A stretch of DNA of 64,000 bases from Rhodanobacter sp. (GCA_004298045.1 SCRM01000010.1:1-64000), one strand, 5' to 3'; shown: positions 37,398-46,897, counted from the stretch's first letter. Made by a program: numbers and translations. The notes: generated from the letters alone by a model not told the origin.

Positions 37398-38009
37398 TCA
37401 GGGCTTGCCGCCATCGCCCTGTTCGATCTGCGCGCGCATCGCCTTGGCCGCTTTCGCGGCCAGTTCGGCCTGATGCTTGGCGGCACGCGCCACGCGGCTT
37501 TGCGCCTCGGCCAGGCGCTTGGCCTTGCTCGCCTCGGCTTGGGCCTGCTGCGCCGCCTGCGAATACGCCTCACCCTGTTGCTGCAGGCGTTGCGCCTCTT
37601 CCTGCGCCATCTGGTATTGCAGCCGTTGGCGTTCCAGCTCGCGCCGCGCGGTTTCTGCCTCCTGCCGCGTGTTGTCGAGCTGGATCTGGTCGTGCTCACG
37701 GTCGAGCTGGGCAAGCTTGGTTTGCGCATCGCGCAACTGCGCGGTGGCCTTGGCCAGATCCACCCGCCGCTCGGCCATGTACAGGGCATGCGGACGGTCG
37801 CTCGAACCGGCCTGCGCCAACTGCCCGATCGCGTTGCGCGCCAGCGCCTGTTCGGCCTGTGCGTAGTTGCCCAGCACCGGGTCGCTGGCGAGCTGGTTCA
37901 GCGTGTTGGTCAGCCGGCTGACGTCGATGTCGTCGCGCTTGGCCTGCGCGCCGCCGATGGCGCCCAGCGCCAGGAGGGTTGCCGCGGCCAAGGTGGCAAG
38001 GCGCTTCAT
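37398..38009 (-). CDS. Periplasmic DUF4398-type coiled-coil protein
   Basis: 203 residues. A Sec signal peptide (K-R-L-A-T-L-A-A-A-T-L-L-A-L, cleavage after A-Q-A near residue 23) is followed by an almost entirely alpha-helical, Ala/Gln/Arg/Glu-rich body with strong heptads from about 75 to 195. This matches DUF4398-containing envelope proteins, often encoded next to OmpA-like genes, whose function is undefined. Its ATG overlaps the upstream lipoprotein gene by four bases, so the two are translationally coupled. Confidence 0.75.
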   Translation of the reverse strand: MKRLATLAAATLLALGAIGGAQAKRDDIDVSRLTNTLNQLASDPVLGNYAQAEQALARNAIGQLAQAGSSDRPHALYMAERRVDLAKATAQLRDAQTKLAQLDREHDQIQLDNTRQEAETARRELERQRLQYQMAQEEAQRLQQQGEAYSQAAQQAQAEASKAKRLAEAQSRVARAAKHQAELAAKAAKAMRAQIEQGDGGKP

Positions 38010-38653
38010 GGCTGGCCTCCGACAGGCTGGAAGCCTGCATGGTTGCCGCCCTGCGGCGGGTTGTCGGTGGGTACGGCCTGGAACCCCTGGCCCGGCTGCG
38101 GGGCGGAAAGCGTCGACGCGGACGGCGCCGGCATGTCTTCGACCGGTGCGGCAGCCGGCAATGACGCCGCCCCTGCCGGCACCGGGGCCGAGCTGGCACC
38201 GGCCGGCATCGCCAGCGGCTTGGCGAATTCCGCGGCGGCCGCGGCGGCGGCTTGCGCGCCTTGTTCACGCAGCGCCGCATTGGCGTCCAGCTTGGACTGG
38301 ATCTTGGTGCGCGCCGTGCCGAGGTTGGCCTTGGTTTGCGCCAGCTGCGCATCCACCTGCGACTCGTTGGCCAGATCAGCCGCCTTGGCGTACTTGCGCG
38401 CAGCCATCGCGGCTTGCGCCTGCTGGAACTTGTCCTGCGCAAAACCGTAATCCACCGGGTCGTAATCGGCCGCGCCGGCATCGCGCGCGGACTGCAACTG
38501 CGACTGCGCCAGGTTCATGGCCTGGTTTGGCGGCGGCGCGCTGGCGCAACCGCCGAGGGTCAGCGCCAGCGCCAAGGCGCCAGCCGCCGACAAGGTGTGC
38601 AGAAGCCCGCTGACACGGACTTTCGGCACGGATGAAAAGGATGTGTGCACCAT
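38006..38653 (-). CDS. DUF4398-type lipoprotein
   Basis: A 215-residue protein from the ATG at 38653, nine codons inside the longest frame. Signal peptide with lipobox L-G-G-C, then a helical domain (N-Q-A-M-N-L-A-Q-S-Q-L-Q-S-A-R-D and K-F-Q-Q-A-Q-A-A-M-A-A-R-K-Y) of the DUF4398 type. The tail from about residue 140 is Pro/Ala/Ser/Gly-rich and likely disordered. It is coupled by ATGA to a second DUF4398-like gene, so the two may form one envelope complex. Cellular role unknown. Confidence 0.75.
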   Translation of the reverse strand: MVHTSFSSVPKVRVSGLLHTLSAAGALALALTLGGCASAPPPNQAMNLAQSQLQSARDAGAADYDPVDYGFAQDKFQQAQAAMAARKYAKAADLANESQVDAQLAQTKANLGTARTKIQSKLDANAALREQGAQAAAAAAAEFAKPLAMPAGASSAPVPAGAASLPAAAPVEDMPAPSASTLSAPQPGQGFQAVPTDNPPQGGNHAGFQPVGGQP

Positions 38654-38734
38654 CACGCATTCCTGACTAAGCTTCTGCACTTATTGTGAGCGGGCGCGAT
38701 CGCGCATTGCAACGGCGGGCGACAGAGGTTCAGT

Positions 38735-39859
38735 GTGGACATTGGTTATTTCCTCAAGTTGATGGTCGACAAGGGCGCCTCGGACATGTTCCTGTCCACC
38801 GGCGCGCCGGTGAACATCAAGGTCGAGGGCAAGCTTTATCCGCTCGGCAATACCGGGCTTCCGGGCGGCATGGTCAAGAAGATCGCCTACTCGCTGATGG
38901 ACGAGGGCCAGGTACCGCAGTTCGAGCGCGACCTGGAGCTGAACATGGCGCTGGCGGTGAAGGAGGCCGGGCGTTTCCGCATCAACGTGTTCAAGCAGCG
39001 CGGTGAAGTGGGGATGGTGATCCGCGCGATCAAGAGCGAAATCCCGAACGTCGAGCAGTTGCAGCTGCCGACCATCTTCCGCGACCTCATCATGGAGCAG
39101 CGCGGGCTGATCCTCGTGGTCGGCGCCACCGGCTCGGGCAAGTCGACCACGCTGGCGTCGATGATCGACCACCGCAACACGCATTCGGCCGGGCACATCC
39201 TCACCATCGAGGACCCGATCGAGTACCTGCACCGGCACAAGCGCTCGATCGTCAACCAACGCGAGGTCGGGCTGGACACGCACAGCTACGCCGAGGCGCT
39301 GAAAAACGCCATGCGCGAGGCGCCGGACGTGATCATGATCGGCGAGATCCGCGACACCGACACCATGGACGCGGCGATCTCGTTCTCCGAAACCGGCCAC
39401 CTGTGCCTCGCGACGCTGCACTCCAACAACGCCGACCAGACGCTCGAACGCATCCTCAACTTCTTCCCCGAGTCGGCGCACAAGAACATCCTGATGAACT
39501 TGGCGCTGAACCTCAAGGCGGTCATCAGCCAGCGCCTGGTGATGGGCAAGGACGGGCGCCGGCTGCCGGCCGCCGAGGTGCTGCTGAACACGCCGCTGAT
39601 TCGCGACATGATCCGCCGCGGGCAGATCCACGAGGTCAAGGAGGCGATGGAGCGCAGCCTCGAAGCTGGCATGCAGACCTTCGACCAGTCGCTGTACCGG
39701 CTGTACAAGGAAGGCCGCATCGAGCTGGAAGAGGCGCTGGCCAAGTCCGATTCGCGCGACGGCCTCGCGCTCAAGATCCGCTTGGCCGAAGGCGGCGGCA
39801 ACAATGCCAACGACAGCGCGCTGATGGGCGGCAACGACCCCTACGGCATGGGTTTCTGA
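38735..39859 (+). CDS. pilU: Type IV pilus retraction ATPase PilU
   Basis: A 374-residue hexameric secretion ATPase of the PilT/PilU group. Walker A G-A-T-G-S-G-K-S-T at 130-138, the Asp box I-L-T-I-E-D-P-I-E, and the His box L-A-T-L-H-S-N-N are intact. The longer C-terminal tail (ending D-P-Y-G-M-G-F) and N-terminal sequence fit PilU rather than PilT. Start GTG at 38735, with AGAGG just upstream. Unlike many relatives, pilT is not directly upstream; the neighbour is the divergent DUF4398 operon. The 3' end overlaps the convergent mrpG gene by 19 bases. Confidence 0.92.
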   Translation: MDIGYFLKLMVDKGASDMFLSTGAPVNIKVEGKLYPLGNTGLPGGMVKKIAYSLMDEGQVPQFERDLELNMALAVKEAGRFRINVFKQRGEVGMVIRAIKSEIPNVEQLQLPTIFRDLIMEQRGLILVVGATGSGKSTTLASMIDHRNTHSAGHILTIEDPIEYLHRHKRSIVNQREVGLDTHSYAEALKNAMREAPDVIMIGEIRDTDTMDAAISFSETGHLCLATLHSNNADQTLERILNFFPESAHKNILMNLALNLKAVISQRLVMGKDGRRLPAAEVLLNTPLIRDMIRRGQIHEVKEAMERSLEAGMQTFDQSLYRLYKEGRIELEEALAKSDSRDGLALKIRLAEGGGNNANDSALMGGNDPYGMGF

Positions 39860-40200
39860 TCGTCGCCGCGGGCCGACGGCAAGGCTTGCCCGTCTTCCAG
39901 CCGATTGCGGTACAGCGCCGCGCGCACCAGCATCATCAGCGTCACCGGCGCCGTCAGCACGAGCAACGCGCTAATCAGCAGCACCGTCGGCAGTGCCTCG
40001 CCTTGCAGCGCCGAGAACCCGAGCGCACACGCCAGCACGACGCAAAACGTGCCCAGCGTGCTGCCGAGCGTCGGCGCGTGCACGCGCTGGTAGAAGTTGC
40101 GCAGGCGCAGCAGCCCGAACGAACCGACGCACGCAAACCCGGCACCGGCCAGCACCAGCACCCCGACCAGCACCGCCAGCCACGGCGGCAGGGCGCTCAT
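39841..40200 (-). CDS. mrpG: Mrp-type Na+/H+ antiporter subunit G
   Basis: A 119-residue subunit with three hydrophobic segments and the family stretch R-L-R-N-F-Y-Q-R-V-H-A-P-T-L. Last gene of the mrpAB-C-D-E-F-G array; its start overlaps the mrpF stop by four bases. The complex exchanges cytoplasmic Na+ for protons and supports pH and salt tolerance. The C-terminal codons overlap the convergent pilU gene. Confidence 0.9.
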   Translation of the reverse strand: MSALPPWLAVLVGVLVLAGAGFACVGSFGLLRLRNFYQRVHAPTLGSTLGTFCVVLACALGFSALQGEALPTVLLISALLVLTAPVTLMMLVRAALYRNRLEDGQALPSARGDDQKPMP

Positions 40201-40478
40201 TCGATCACCTCGCCACGCAGCAGGAACTTGGAAAACGCCAGCGTGCCGGCGGAACCGATCAGGGCGATCACCAGCGCCATCTCCACGTACAGCGCACTGC
40301 CCACCCGCAGGCCGATGGTCAGCAGCAGCAACATGGCGTTGACCTGAAACGCATCCAGCGCCAGCACGCGGTCCTGCGCGCGCGGTCCGCGCAGCATGCG
40401 CACCAGCGCAAACCCCATTGCCAATAGCAGCAGGCCTTGCGCAACGACCACGGCGACGGCGAGAAAGATCTGGCTCAT
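40197..40478 (-). CDS. mrpF: Mrp-type Na+/H+ antiporter subunit F
   Basis: A 93-residue protein with three membrane segments and the conserved R-M-L-R-G-P-R-A-Q-D-R-V-L-A-L-D of MrpF/MnhF. The start at 40478 (M-S-Q-I-F-L) overlaps the mrpE stop and is preferred to an upstream in-frame start that lies inside mrpE. Confidence 0.9.
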   Translation of the reverse strand: MSQIFLAVAVVVAQGLLLLAMGFALVRMLRGPRAQDRVLALDAFQVNAMLLLLTIGLRVGSALYVEMALVIALIGSAGTLAFSKFLLRGEVIE

Positions 40479-40963
40479 GACTGGAATACCCGCAGCAAGG
40501 GTTGTTCGTAGCGGCGCTTGATCGCCTCCACCCACACCGTTTCGTCGACCAGATCGAGCACGTGGATCAGCAGCACGCTGCGCTGCGGGTCATGCTCGAC
40601 CCAGATCGTGCCCGGCGTGGAGGTGATGATGCAGGCGAGCAACGCGAGACCGTGCGGGTCGGTCAAGGCGAGCGGGATCGCGACGAAGCCCGCATGCACG
40701 CGCCGCCGACGCCCCAGCACCAGCCGCGCCACCGCGAAATTGGAGCGCACGATGTCGGCCGCCACCCGTGCAAACAGCCGCAGCAGGGTGGGCAGATGGC
40801 GTACGCGCGCCGGCGGCGGCGCAAGGCGCCCGTAGGTCCACGCCAAAATCCACGCCAGCAATCCGCCGGCAACCCAGGTACCCGGCGCGAGGCTGTGCCG
40901 CAACAGCAGCCAGACCACGAGCAGCAGCGCGGCCATCCACGGATGCGGCAGCAGCCGCCTCAT
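40475..40963 (-). CDS. mrpE: Mrp-type Na+/H+ antiporter subunit E
   Basis: A 162-residue subunit: two N-terminal membrane helices, then a cytoplasmic part with D-I-V-R-S-N-F-A-V-A and I-T-S-T-P-G-T-I-W-V-E, both diagnostic for MrpE/MnhE. The start at 40963 overlaps the mrpD stop (ATGA); the very long open frame upstream in this frame is a shadow of mrpD. Confidence 0.92.
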   Translation of the reverse strand: MRRLLPHPWMAALLLVVWLLLRHSLAPGTWVAGGLLAWILAWTYGRLAPPPARVRHLPTLLRLFARVAADIVRSNFAVARLVLGRRRRVHAGFVAIPLALTDPHGLALLACIITSTPGTIWVEHDPQRSVLLIHVLDLVDETVWVEAIKRRYEQPLLRVFQS

Positions 40964-42504
40964 GGCAGCACCGCCCGGATGTACTGCGCCGGCGCATGCA
41001 GCTGCGCACTGGTGGCCAGCGCGTAGCGCCACGGCCCCGCCGCCAGCACGGTCAGCACGCCGCACACGGCAAGCAGAATCAGCACCGAGGCCACCGCGCC
41101 GGGGCGCGTCGCGGGGAACACCCAGTCGCCCTCGCTCCAGAAAATGCGGATGCCGGCACGCACCAGGGCAATCAGCGTGCACAGGCCGGCGGCCACGGTC
41201 AGGCCAAACAACACCTGCGCCGCACTGCCGGCGCCAAGCAGCGGCGCCAGCAGCGCAAACTTGGCGAGAAACCCCGACAGCGGCGGCAAGCCGGCAAGCA
41301 GCAACGCGCACAACAGGAAGCAGCCGCCCAGCAGGCGCACCGGCGCCGGCACCGAGGGCTGGCTTTCGTCCTCGTCGGCGTACAGCGCCAGCCCGCTCGG
41401 GTCGTAGGGTTCCAGCAGCGCTGCGCTTTCGGCCTCCTCGCGCGGCGCGATCAGCCCGGCCAGCAGAAACAGCGTGGCAAGCGCCAGGGTGGAGATCACC
41501 AGATACGCCAGCGCGCCGGCAATGACTGTGCCCTGCTGCACGCCAACGGCGCCAAGCAGGCTGCCGGAGGACACCACCACGTTGTAGCCCGCCAGCTCGC
41601 CCAGTTCGCGCGTACCGAACATGCCGATCACCCCGGCAATGATCGTCGCGATGCCGCCCCACACGAGCCAACTGCCGCCAAAGCCGGCCGAAGCGGCGCC
41701 GGCGCCCGCGCCAAACAGCAACAGCGACAGCCGCAGCAGCACGTAGAGGCCCACCTTGGTCATGATCGCGAACGTCGCCGCCACCGGCGGTGCCACCGCG
41801 GCATAGGTGCGCGGCAGCCAGAACCCGAGCGGCCACATTGCCGCCTTGACCAGGAACGCGACGCCCAGCAACCCGGCACCGGCATGCAGCAGCGCGCGCG
41901 TATTGGCCGGCACCTGCGGCACAAGCTGCGCCAGTGCCGCCATGTTGAGGGTGCCGGTGACGCCGAAAATCAGGCTCACGCCGACGAGGAACAACAGCGA
42001 GGCCACCAGGTTCACCGCGATGTAGTGCAGCCCCGCGCCCACCTGACGCACGCCCGGCCGCCGCAACGCGAGACCGTACGACGCCGCCAGCAGCACCTCG
42101 AAAAACACGAACAGGTTGAACAGGTCGCCGGTGAGGAACGTGCCGTTCAGGCCCACCAGCAGGAACTGCGTCAGCGGTTGCACCGCGCCGTCGGGCTGGC
42201 GCCAGCGATCCAGCGTGCACGGCAGCAACGCGACCGCGAGCGTCGCCGCCAGCAGCAGCATCAGCGCGCTGAGCCGGTCCGCCACCAGCACGATGCCGAA
42301 ACGTGCCGGCCAACCGCCGATGCGATAAGCCAGCGGCGTGTCGTTTGCCGTCAGCAGCAAACCCGCTGCCACCGCCAGCACGGCAAGGCCGGACACCATG
42401 CCGAGCACCGCGGCCATGCCGCGCCGGCGCTCGCCGAGCAGCAGTTGCAGCGCCGCCGTGGCCAGCGGCACCAGGATCGGGGCGATCAGCCAATGCGGAT
42501 TCAC
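40960..42504 (-). CDS. mrpD: Mrp-type Na+/H+ antiporter subunit D
   Basis: A 514-residue polytopic protein homologous to NuoM/NuoN-type proton channels. Visible landmarks are F-L-V-G-L-N-G-T-F-L-T-G-D-L-F-N-L-F-V-F-F-E and the buried lysine in F-L-V-K-A-A-M-W-P-L. The start is GTG at 42504 (V-N-P-H-W-L), overlapping the mrpC stop by four bases. A charged loop rich in Glu/Asp separates later helices, as in other MrpD proteins. Confidence 0.93.
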   Translation of the reverse strand: MNPHWLIAPILVPLATAALQLLLGERRRGMAAVLGMVSGLAVLAVAAGLLLTANDTPLAYRIGGWPARFGIVLVADRLSALMLLLAATLAVALLPCTLDRWRQPDGAVQPLTQFLLVGLNGTFLTGDLFNLFVFFEVLLAASYGLALRRPGVRQVGAGLHYIAVNLVASLLFLVGVSLIFGVTGTLNMAALAQLVPQVPANTRALLHAGAGLLGVAFLVKAAMWPLGFWLPRTYAAVAPPVAATFAIMTKVGLYVLLRLSLLLFGAGAGAASAGFGGSWLVWGGIATIIAGVIGMFGTRELGELAGYNVVVSSGSLLGAVGVQQGTVIAGALAYLVISTLALATLFLLAGLIAPREEAESAALLEPYDPSGLALYADEDESQPSVPAPVRLLGGCFLLCALLLAGLPPLSGFLAKFALLAPLLGAGSAAQVLFGLTVAAGLCTLIALVRAGIRIFWSEGDWVFPATRPGAVASVLILLAVCGVLTVLAAGPWRYALATSAQLHAPAQYIRAVLP

Positions 42505-42839
42505 GGCGTGCCGTCCGGACCATCGACATGGTCGTTGCCGCTGGCGCCGCGCGAAGCCAGCAGCACCACCAGAAACAGCGCAGTGGTGGCAAACCCGATC
42601 ACGATCGCGGTCAGCACCAGCGCCTGCGGCAGCGGGTCGGCGTATTGCGTCAGGGGCGCCCCGGCGCGCAGCACCGGATCGGCGCCAGTGCGCAGCCCAC
42701 CGATGCAGAAAATGAACAGGTTGACCGCGTAGGACAGCAGGGTCAGCCCAATGATCGCCTGGAAGGTGCGCGGCCGCAGCATCAGCCACACGCCGCAGCC
42801 GGCCAGCACGCCAATGGCCAACGCCAACACCAGCTCCAT
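42501..42839 (-). CDS. mrpC: Mrp-type Na+/H+ antiporter subunit C
   Basis: A 112-residue NuoK-like subunit with three helices and the conserved I-G-L-T-L-L-S-Y-A-V-N-L and L-V-L-T-A-I-V-I-G-F-A. The start overlaps the mrpA stop by one base, and its stop overlaps mrpD. Part of the six-gene antiporter operon. Confidence 0.92.
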   Translation of the reverse strand: MELVLALAIGVLAGCGVWLMLRPRTFQAIIGLTLLSYAVNLFIFCIGGLRTGADPVLRAGAPLTQYADPLPQALVLTAIVIGFATTALFLVVLLASRGASGNDHVDGPDGTP

Positions 42840-45712
42840 CAGCTCGTCTCCGGATCGTCGCCGCGGTGCGGGCGGCGCAGCGATTGATGGGCCAGCGCCA
42901 CCAGCATCAACGAGGTGGCGCCCACCACCGCCCCGAACACGCCCAGATCAAACAGCATGGCGCTGGCCAGCGGCAGCTCGCCCAGCAGCGGCAGGGCCAG
43001 GTGGCGCGCATGCGAGGTGAGAAACGGTTGGCCAAACGCCAGCGCGCCAAACCCGGTGGCCGATGCGATCAGCAGACCCAGCGCCGCCCAGCGCAGCGGG
43101 GCCACGCGCAAACGCGCCTCCACCCAGCGCGCGCCGCGCGCCATGTACAGAAAAATCAGCGCCACCGACACCGCCACGCCGGCGGCAAAACCGCCGCCCG
43201 GCAAATCGTGCCCGCGCAGGAACAGATGCACGCCCAACATCACCACCACCGGGGCCAGCCACTTGATGATGAGGCCGGGGATGCGCAAGTCCTCGACCAT
43301 CGGCGTCACCCCGTCGTCGTGGCCAACCGCCGCCTGCAGTTGTTGCTGGCGCGGTACCCCGATGCTCTCCGGCGCCGGACGAAACCGGCGCAGCAAGGTG
43401 AACACGCTGAGCGCCACAATCACCAGCACGGTGATTTCGCCCAGCGTATCGAAGCCGCGGAAATCGACCAGGATCACGTTGACCACGTTGTGCCCGCCGC
43501 CCTGGGCGTACGCGTTTTCGAGATAAAAGCGCGACGCGGAATCGGCAACCGGGTGCCGCATGGCCAGGTAGGCGAGCGTCGCCAGTCCGCCGCCCGCCAG
43601 CACCGCCAGGCTGCCGTCGCGCCAGCGCCGCACCCGCTCGCGCACGGTGGGCGTGCTGTGCTCGTCGACGCGCTTGGGCAGCCAGCGCAAGCCGAGCAGC
43701 AGCACGATGGTGGTGACCGCTTCCACCACAAGCTGGGTCAGCGCCAGATCGGGCGCCGACAGCCACGCAAAGCTCACGCACAGCACCAGCCCGACACCGC
43801 CGGTGAGCACCAGCGCGGACAAGCGGTGATATTTCGCGCGCCGCGCGGCGGCGATGGCGCCCACGCCGCCGAGCAGCCACAACCCGGCAAACAGCGGATC
43901 GACCGGCGAGGGTGCCAGCCCGAACCGCATCGTCGCGCCCCACGTTGCTGCCCCGGCGGCGATCAGTGCCACCAGCACGATCAGGCGCAATTGCACCTGC
44001 AGGCGACGCGCGGGAAACGCCGGTTGCAGGGCCGCGGGCAAATCCACCGTGAGCCACGCGAGGCCGCGCTCGTAGAGCCGCCGCGTATCGAACCGCTCCA
44101 CCCACGCCGGCACATCGTGCCGGTTCAGCCAGTTGCGCAACAGCACGAACCCCACGCAGCCGCCCACCAATGCCATCGCACTCATCAGGAGCGGCGCATT
44201 CCAGCCGTGCCACACCGCGAGGTTGTAGGCCGGCGTGGCGGCACCCAGCACCGCGTGCGCCGCAGCCGCCAACGGCGCGCCGATGGTGGCCGCGGGCAGC
44301 ATGCCCACCAGCAGACACGCCAGCGCCAGCAGGCCGATCGGCGCACGCATCCAGCGCAGCGGCTCGTGCGGCACCCGCGGCAACGCATCGCGTGCGCGGC
44401 CAAAGAACACGCCCACCACGAAACGCAGCGAATACAGCACCGAAAACGCGCTGGCCACCACCGCCAGCGTCGCCACGACCACATCCGTCACCGGGCCTTG
44501 CGTCGTCGTCAGCGCTACCGCAAAGAACATTTCCTTGGACAAAAAACCGTTCAACAGCGGCACGCCGGCCATCGCCGCGCTCGCCACCACGGCCAACCCG
44601 GCCGTGATTGGCATGGCGCGGTACAGACCGCCAAGCCGCCGCAAATCACGCGTGCCGGTCTCGTGGTCGACCGCGCCCGCAGCCATGAACAGTGACGCCT
44701 TGAAGGTGGCGTGGTTGACGATATGGAAGATCGCCGCCACCGCGCCCAATCCGTTGCCCAGGCCGAGCAGCATGGTGATGAGGCCCAGGTGGCTCACGGT
44801 GGAATACGCCAGCACCGCCTTCAGATCGCGCTGGAAACTCGCCGCCACCGCGCCCAGCAGCAGGCTGGCCAACCCGGCACCGCCGATTGCCCAGAACCAT
44901 GCTTGCGTGCCGGCCAGCACCGGCCACAGCCGCAACAGCAGAAACACGCCGGCCTTCACCATCGTCGCCGAGTGCAGGTAGGCCGATACCGGCGTCGGCG
45001 CCGACATCGCCTGCGGCAACCAGAAATGGAACGGAAACTGCGCGCTCTTGGTCAGCGCGCCGAGCGCCACCAGCGCGAGGATGACCGGGTATTGCGCGCT
45101 CGCGCGGATCGCCGCACCGGCGCCGAGAATCGTGTCCAAGTCGTAGCTGCCGGCGACCTGCCCGAGCAGCAGCATGCCGGCAAACAGGCACAACCCGCCG
45201 CTGGCGGTCACGATCAGCGCCGTGCGCGCGCCTTCGCGCGCCGACGCGCCATGGTTCCAGTAACCGATCAGGAGAAACGAGAACAGGCTCGTCAACTCCC
45301 AGAAAAACACCAGCTGGATCACATTGCCGGCAGTCACCACGCCGGTCATCGCCCCCATGAACACCAGCAGCAACGCGCACAAGCGGCTGAGCCGATCCTC
45401 CCCCGGCATGTAATAGCGCGCATAGGCGGTGACCAGCAGGCCGATGCCGAACACCAGCACCAGAAATAGCCACGCCAGGCCGTCCACCCGCAGCACCAGA
45501 TCGAGCCCGAGCGCCGGCACCCACGGCAGCGTCCAGCGCAGCACCTGCCCCGCGGCCATCGCCGGCCACGTGCCGAGCGTCAGCAGCAGGCCGGCCGCGG
45601 CCACCGCCATCGTCAGCCAAGTGGCCGCTGCGCGCCGGTGCATGCAAGCCGCCAGGAGCCCGCCGGCGAACGGCAGGCAAAGCAGGGCTGGCAACGCGGC
45701 ATCCAGGGTCAT
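42839..45712 (-). CDS. mrpA: Fused Mrp antiporter subunits A and B
   Basis: 957 residues. The N-terminal ~750 residues are a NuoL-like MrpA, with F-F-W-E-L-T-S-L-F-S-F-L-L-I-G-Y-W and T-K-S-A-Q-F-P-F-H-F-W-L-P-Q-A. The last ~150 residues correspond to MrpB: L-F-L-R-G-H-D-L-P-G-G-G-F near 865-880 with its surrounding helices. Many Gram-negative Mrp operons fuse A and B, and no separate mrpB is present here. First gene of the operon; the 187-bp gap to the divergent stress-protein gene holds the promoter. Confidence 0.94.
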   Translation of the reverse strand: MTLDAALPALLCLPFAGGLLAACMHRRAAATWLTMAVAAAGLLLTLGTWPAMAAGQVLRWTLPWVPALGLDLVLRVDGLAWLFLVLVFGIGLLVTAYARYYMPGEDRLSRLCALLLVFMGAMTGVVTAGNVIQLVFFWELTSLFSFLLIGYWNHGASAREGARTALIVTASGGLCLFAGMLLLGQVAGSYDLDTILGAGAAIRASAQYPVILALVALGALTKSAQFPFHFWLPQAMSAPTPVSAYLHSATMVKAGVFLLLRLWPVLAGTQAWFWAIGGAGLASLLLGAVAASFQRDLKAVLAYSTVSHLGLITMLLGLGNGLGAVAAIFHIVNHATFKASLFMAAGAVDHETGTRDLRRLGGLYRAMPITAGLAVVASAAMAGVPLLNGFLSKEMFFAVALTTTQGPVTDVVVATLAVVASAFSVLYSLRFVVGVFFGRARDALPRVPHEPLRWMRAPIGLLALACLLVGMLPAATIGAPLAAAAHAVLGAATPAYNLAVWHGWNAPLLMSAMALVGGCVGFVLLRNWLNRHDVPAWVERFDTRRLYERGLAWLTVDLPAALQPAFPARRLQVQLRLIVLVALIAAGAATWGATMRFGLAPSPVDPLFAGLWLLGGVGAIAAARRAKYHRLSALVLTGGVGLVLCVSFAWLSAPDLALTQLVVEAVTTIVLLLGLRWLPKRVDEHSTPTVRERVRRWRDGSLAVLAGGGLATLAYLAMRHPVADSASRFYLENAYAQGGGHNVVNVILVDFRGFDTLGEITVLVIVALSVFTLLRRFRPAPESIGVPRQQQLQAAVGHDDGVTPMVEDLRIPGLIIKWLAPVVVMLGVHLFLRGHDLPGGGFAAGVAVSVALIFLYMARGARWVEARLRVAPLRWAALGLLIASATGFGALAFGQPFLTSHARHLALPLLGELPLASAMLFDLGVFGAVVGATSLMLVALAHQSLRRPHRGDDPETS

Positions 45713-45899
45713 CAGGCGATCCGTCAGGGATGGCGGCGGGCTTCGTAGGTTGCCGGAGTGCGGCGCAGCGCACCGCGCGCGACCACCTACCCGAGTCTAC
45801 AGGCCGCCGTGCGTGCGCCACAAAGCCGTTATAGTCGAAGCACCCATGCGCATCCGCGTTGAACGCGGTTGCCGACGCGCTCGGCTCAGGAGAACGCCC

Positions 45900-46766
45900 A
45901 TGTCCGCCCTGCCCGCCCCCCCGCATACCCTGTTGCTGGCGACCGACCTGCGCGGACGCTGCGACCGCGCCACCGATCGCGCCCGCCAGCTCGCCCGCCA
46001 ATGGCAGGCGCAGTTGCACGTCGTCCACGTGTTGCCGCCCGGCAACGAAAGCTGGCCGACCTTGCCGCTCGACCTGGAGCCCGCTTCGCCATCCGCGGAT
46101 GCCGCCTACGCCATGCAGCAATTGCGGCGCGAATTTGTCGACGATGATGCCGTGCAGTTGCACGTCATCGAGGGGACGCCGGCGGACGCCATCCTCGAAC
46201 TCGCCGTCACCATCGGCTGCGACTTGATCGTGCTGGGCAGTGACGACGAACCGCCCGTCGGCCGTCTGGGCCGGGTGCTGGAAAGCCTGCTGCGCCGCTC
46301 GCCGATATCATTGCTGGCAGTACGCAAGCGGCCACGCAGCGCTTATGCGCAAGTACTGGTCGGCACCGACTTCACCACCGAATCGCGCTACGGCTTGGAG
46401 GCCGCAGTCGCGTGGCTGCCCACCGCACGGCTCACGCTGATGCACGTGCTGGACGTGGCTTACCAGTCGCTCTGGCTTGACGCCCCCCACGTCGACCCGT
46501 TGCTGGCCATGGAGCACGACACCATGCAGGCATTCCTGGCCGACACGCCGCTGCCTGCCGACGCTTCGACACGCCTGCAGACGCAACTGGAACACGGCCA
46601 CGCCGAACGCGTGCTGCGCGAGGTGGCCATCGCAAGCGGCGTCGATCTCATCGTCATCAGCGCCTTCCGGCGCGGACTCGCGTTCCATATCCTGGTCGGC
46701 GGCACCGTGCGGCGCATCGTGCCGACTGCGCCATGCGACGTGTTGCTGGTGCGTGCGCCGGCGTGA
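45900..46766 (+). CDS. Tandem-domain universal stress protein
   Basis: A 288-residue protein made of two UspA folds, about 1-140 and 145-288. The first contains L-L-L-A-T-D-L and L-I-V-L-G-S-D-D; the second has V-L-V-G-T-D-F and ends with G-G-T-V-R-R-I-V-P-T-A-P-C-D-V-L-L-V. The nucleotide-binding G-2x-G-9x-G-S/T motif is degenerate in both, so ATP binding is uncertain. The ATG at 45900 has AGGAG at ideal spacing. Divergent from the Mrp operon, which hints at a shared envelope or ion-stress response. A TATAGT box at 45830-45835 could be its -10 element. Confidence 0.87.
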   Translation: MSALPAPPHTLLLATDLRGRCDRATDRARQLARQWQAQLHVVHVLPPGNESWPTLPLDLEPASPSADAAYAMQQLRREFVDDDAVQLHVIEGTPADAILELAVTIGCDLIVLGSDDEPPVGRLGRVLESLLRRSPISLLAVRKRPRSAYAQVLVGTDFTTESRYGLEAAVAWLPTARLTLMHVLDVAYQSLWLDAPHVDPLLAMEHDTMQAFLADTPLPADASTRLQTQLEHGHAERVLREVAIASGVDLIVISAFRRGLAFHILVGGTVRRIVPTAPCDVLLVRAPA

Positions 46767-46897
46767 GGTGTCCGGTGCACGGCATTGCTGTTTTGGGACG
46801 GGTGATGCCGCGCGGCAAAGGCCGGTCGGGCTGAGACAAGAACGCGCATGGCGCGTCGGTCCACGCCGTGCTTGGCCGAATCCTGAATCCCGGCTCG

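Noticed and set aside
42866-44695. 609-codon plus-strand frame opposite mrpA
   Set aside because: Arg/Gln/His-rich shadow of a GC-rich membrane-protein gene.
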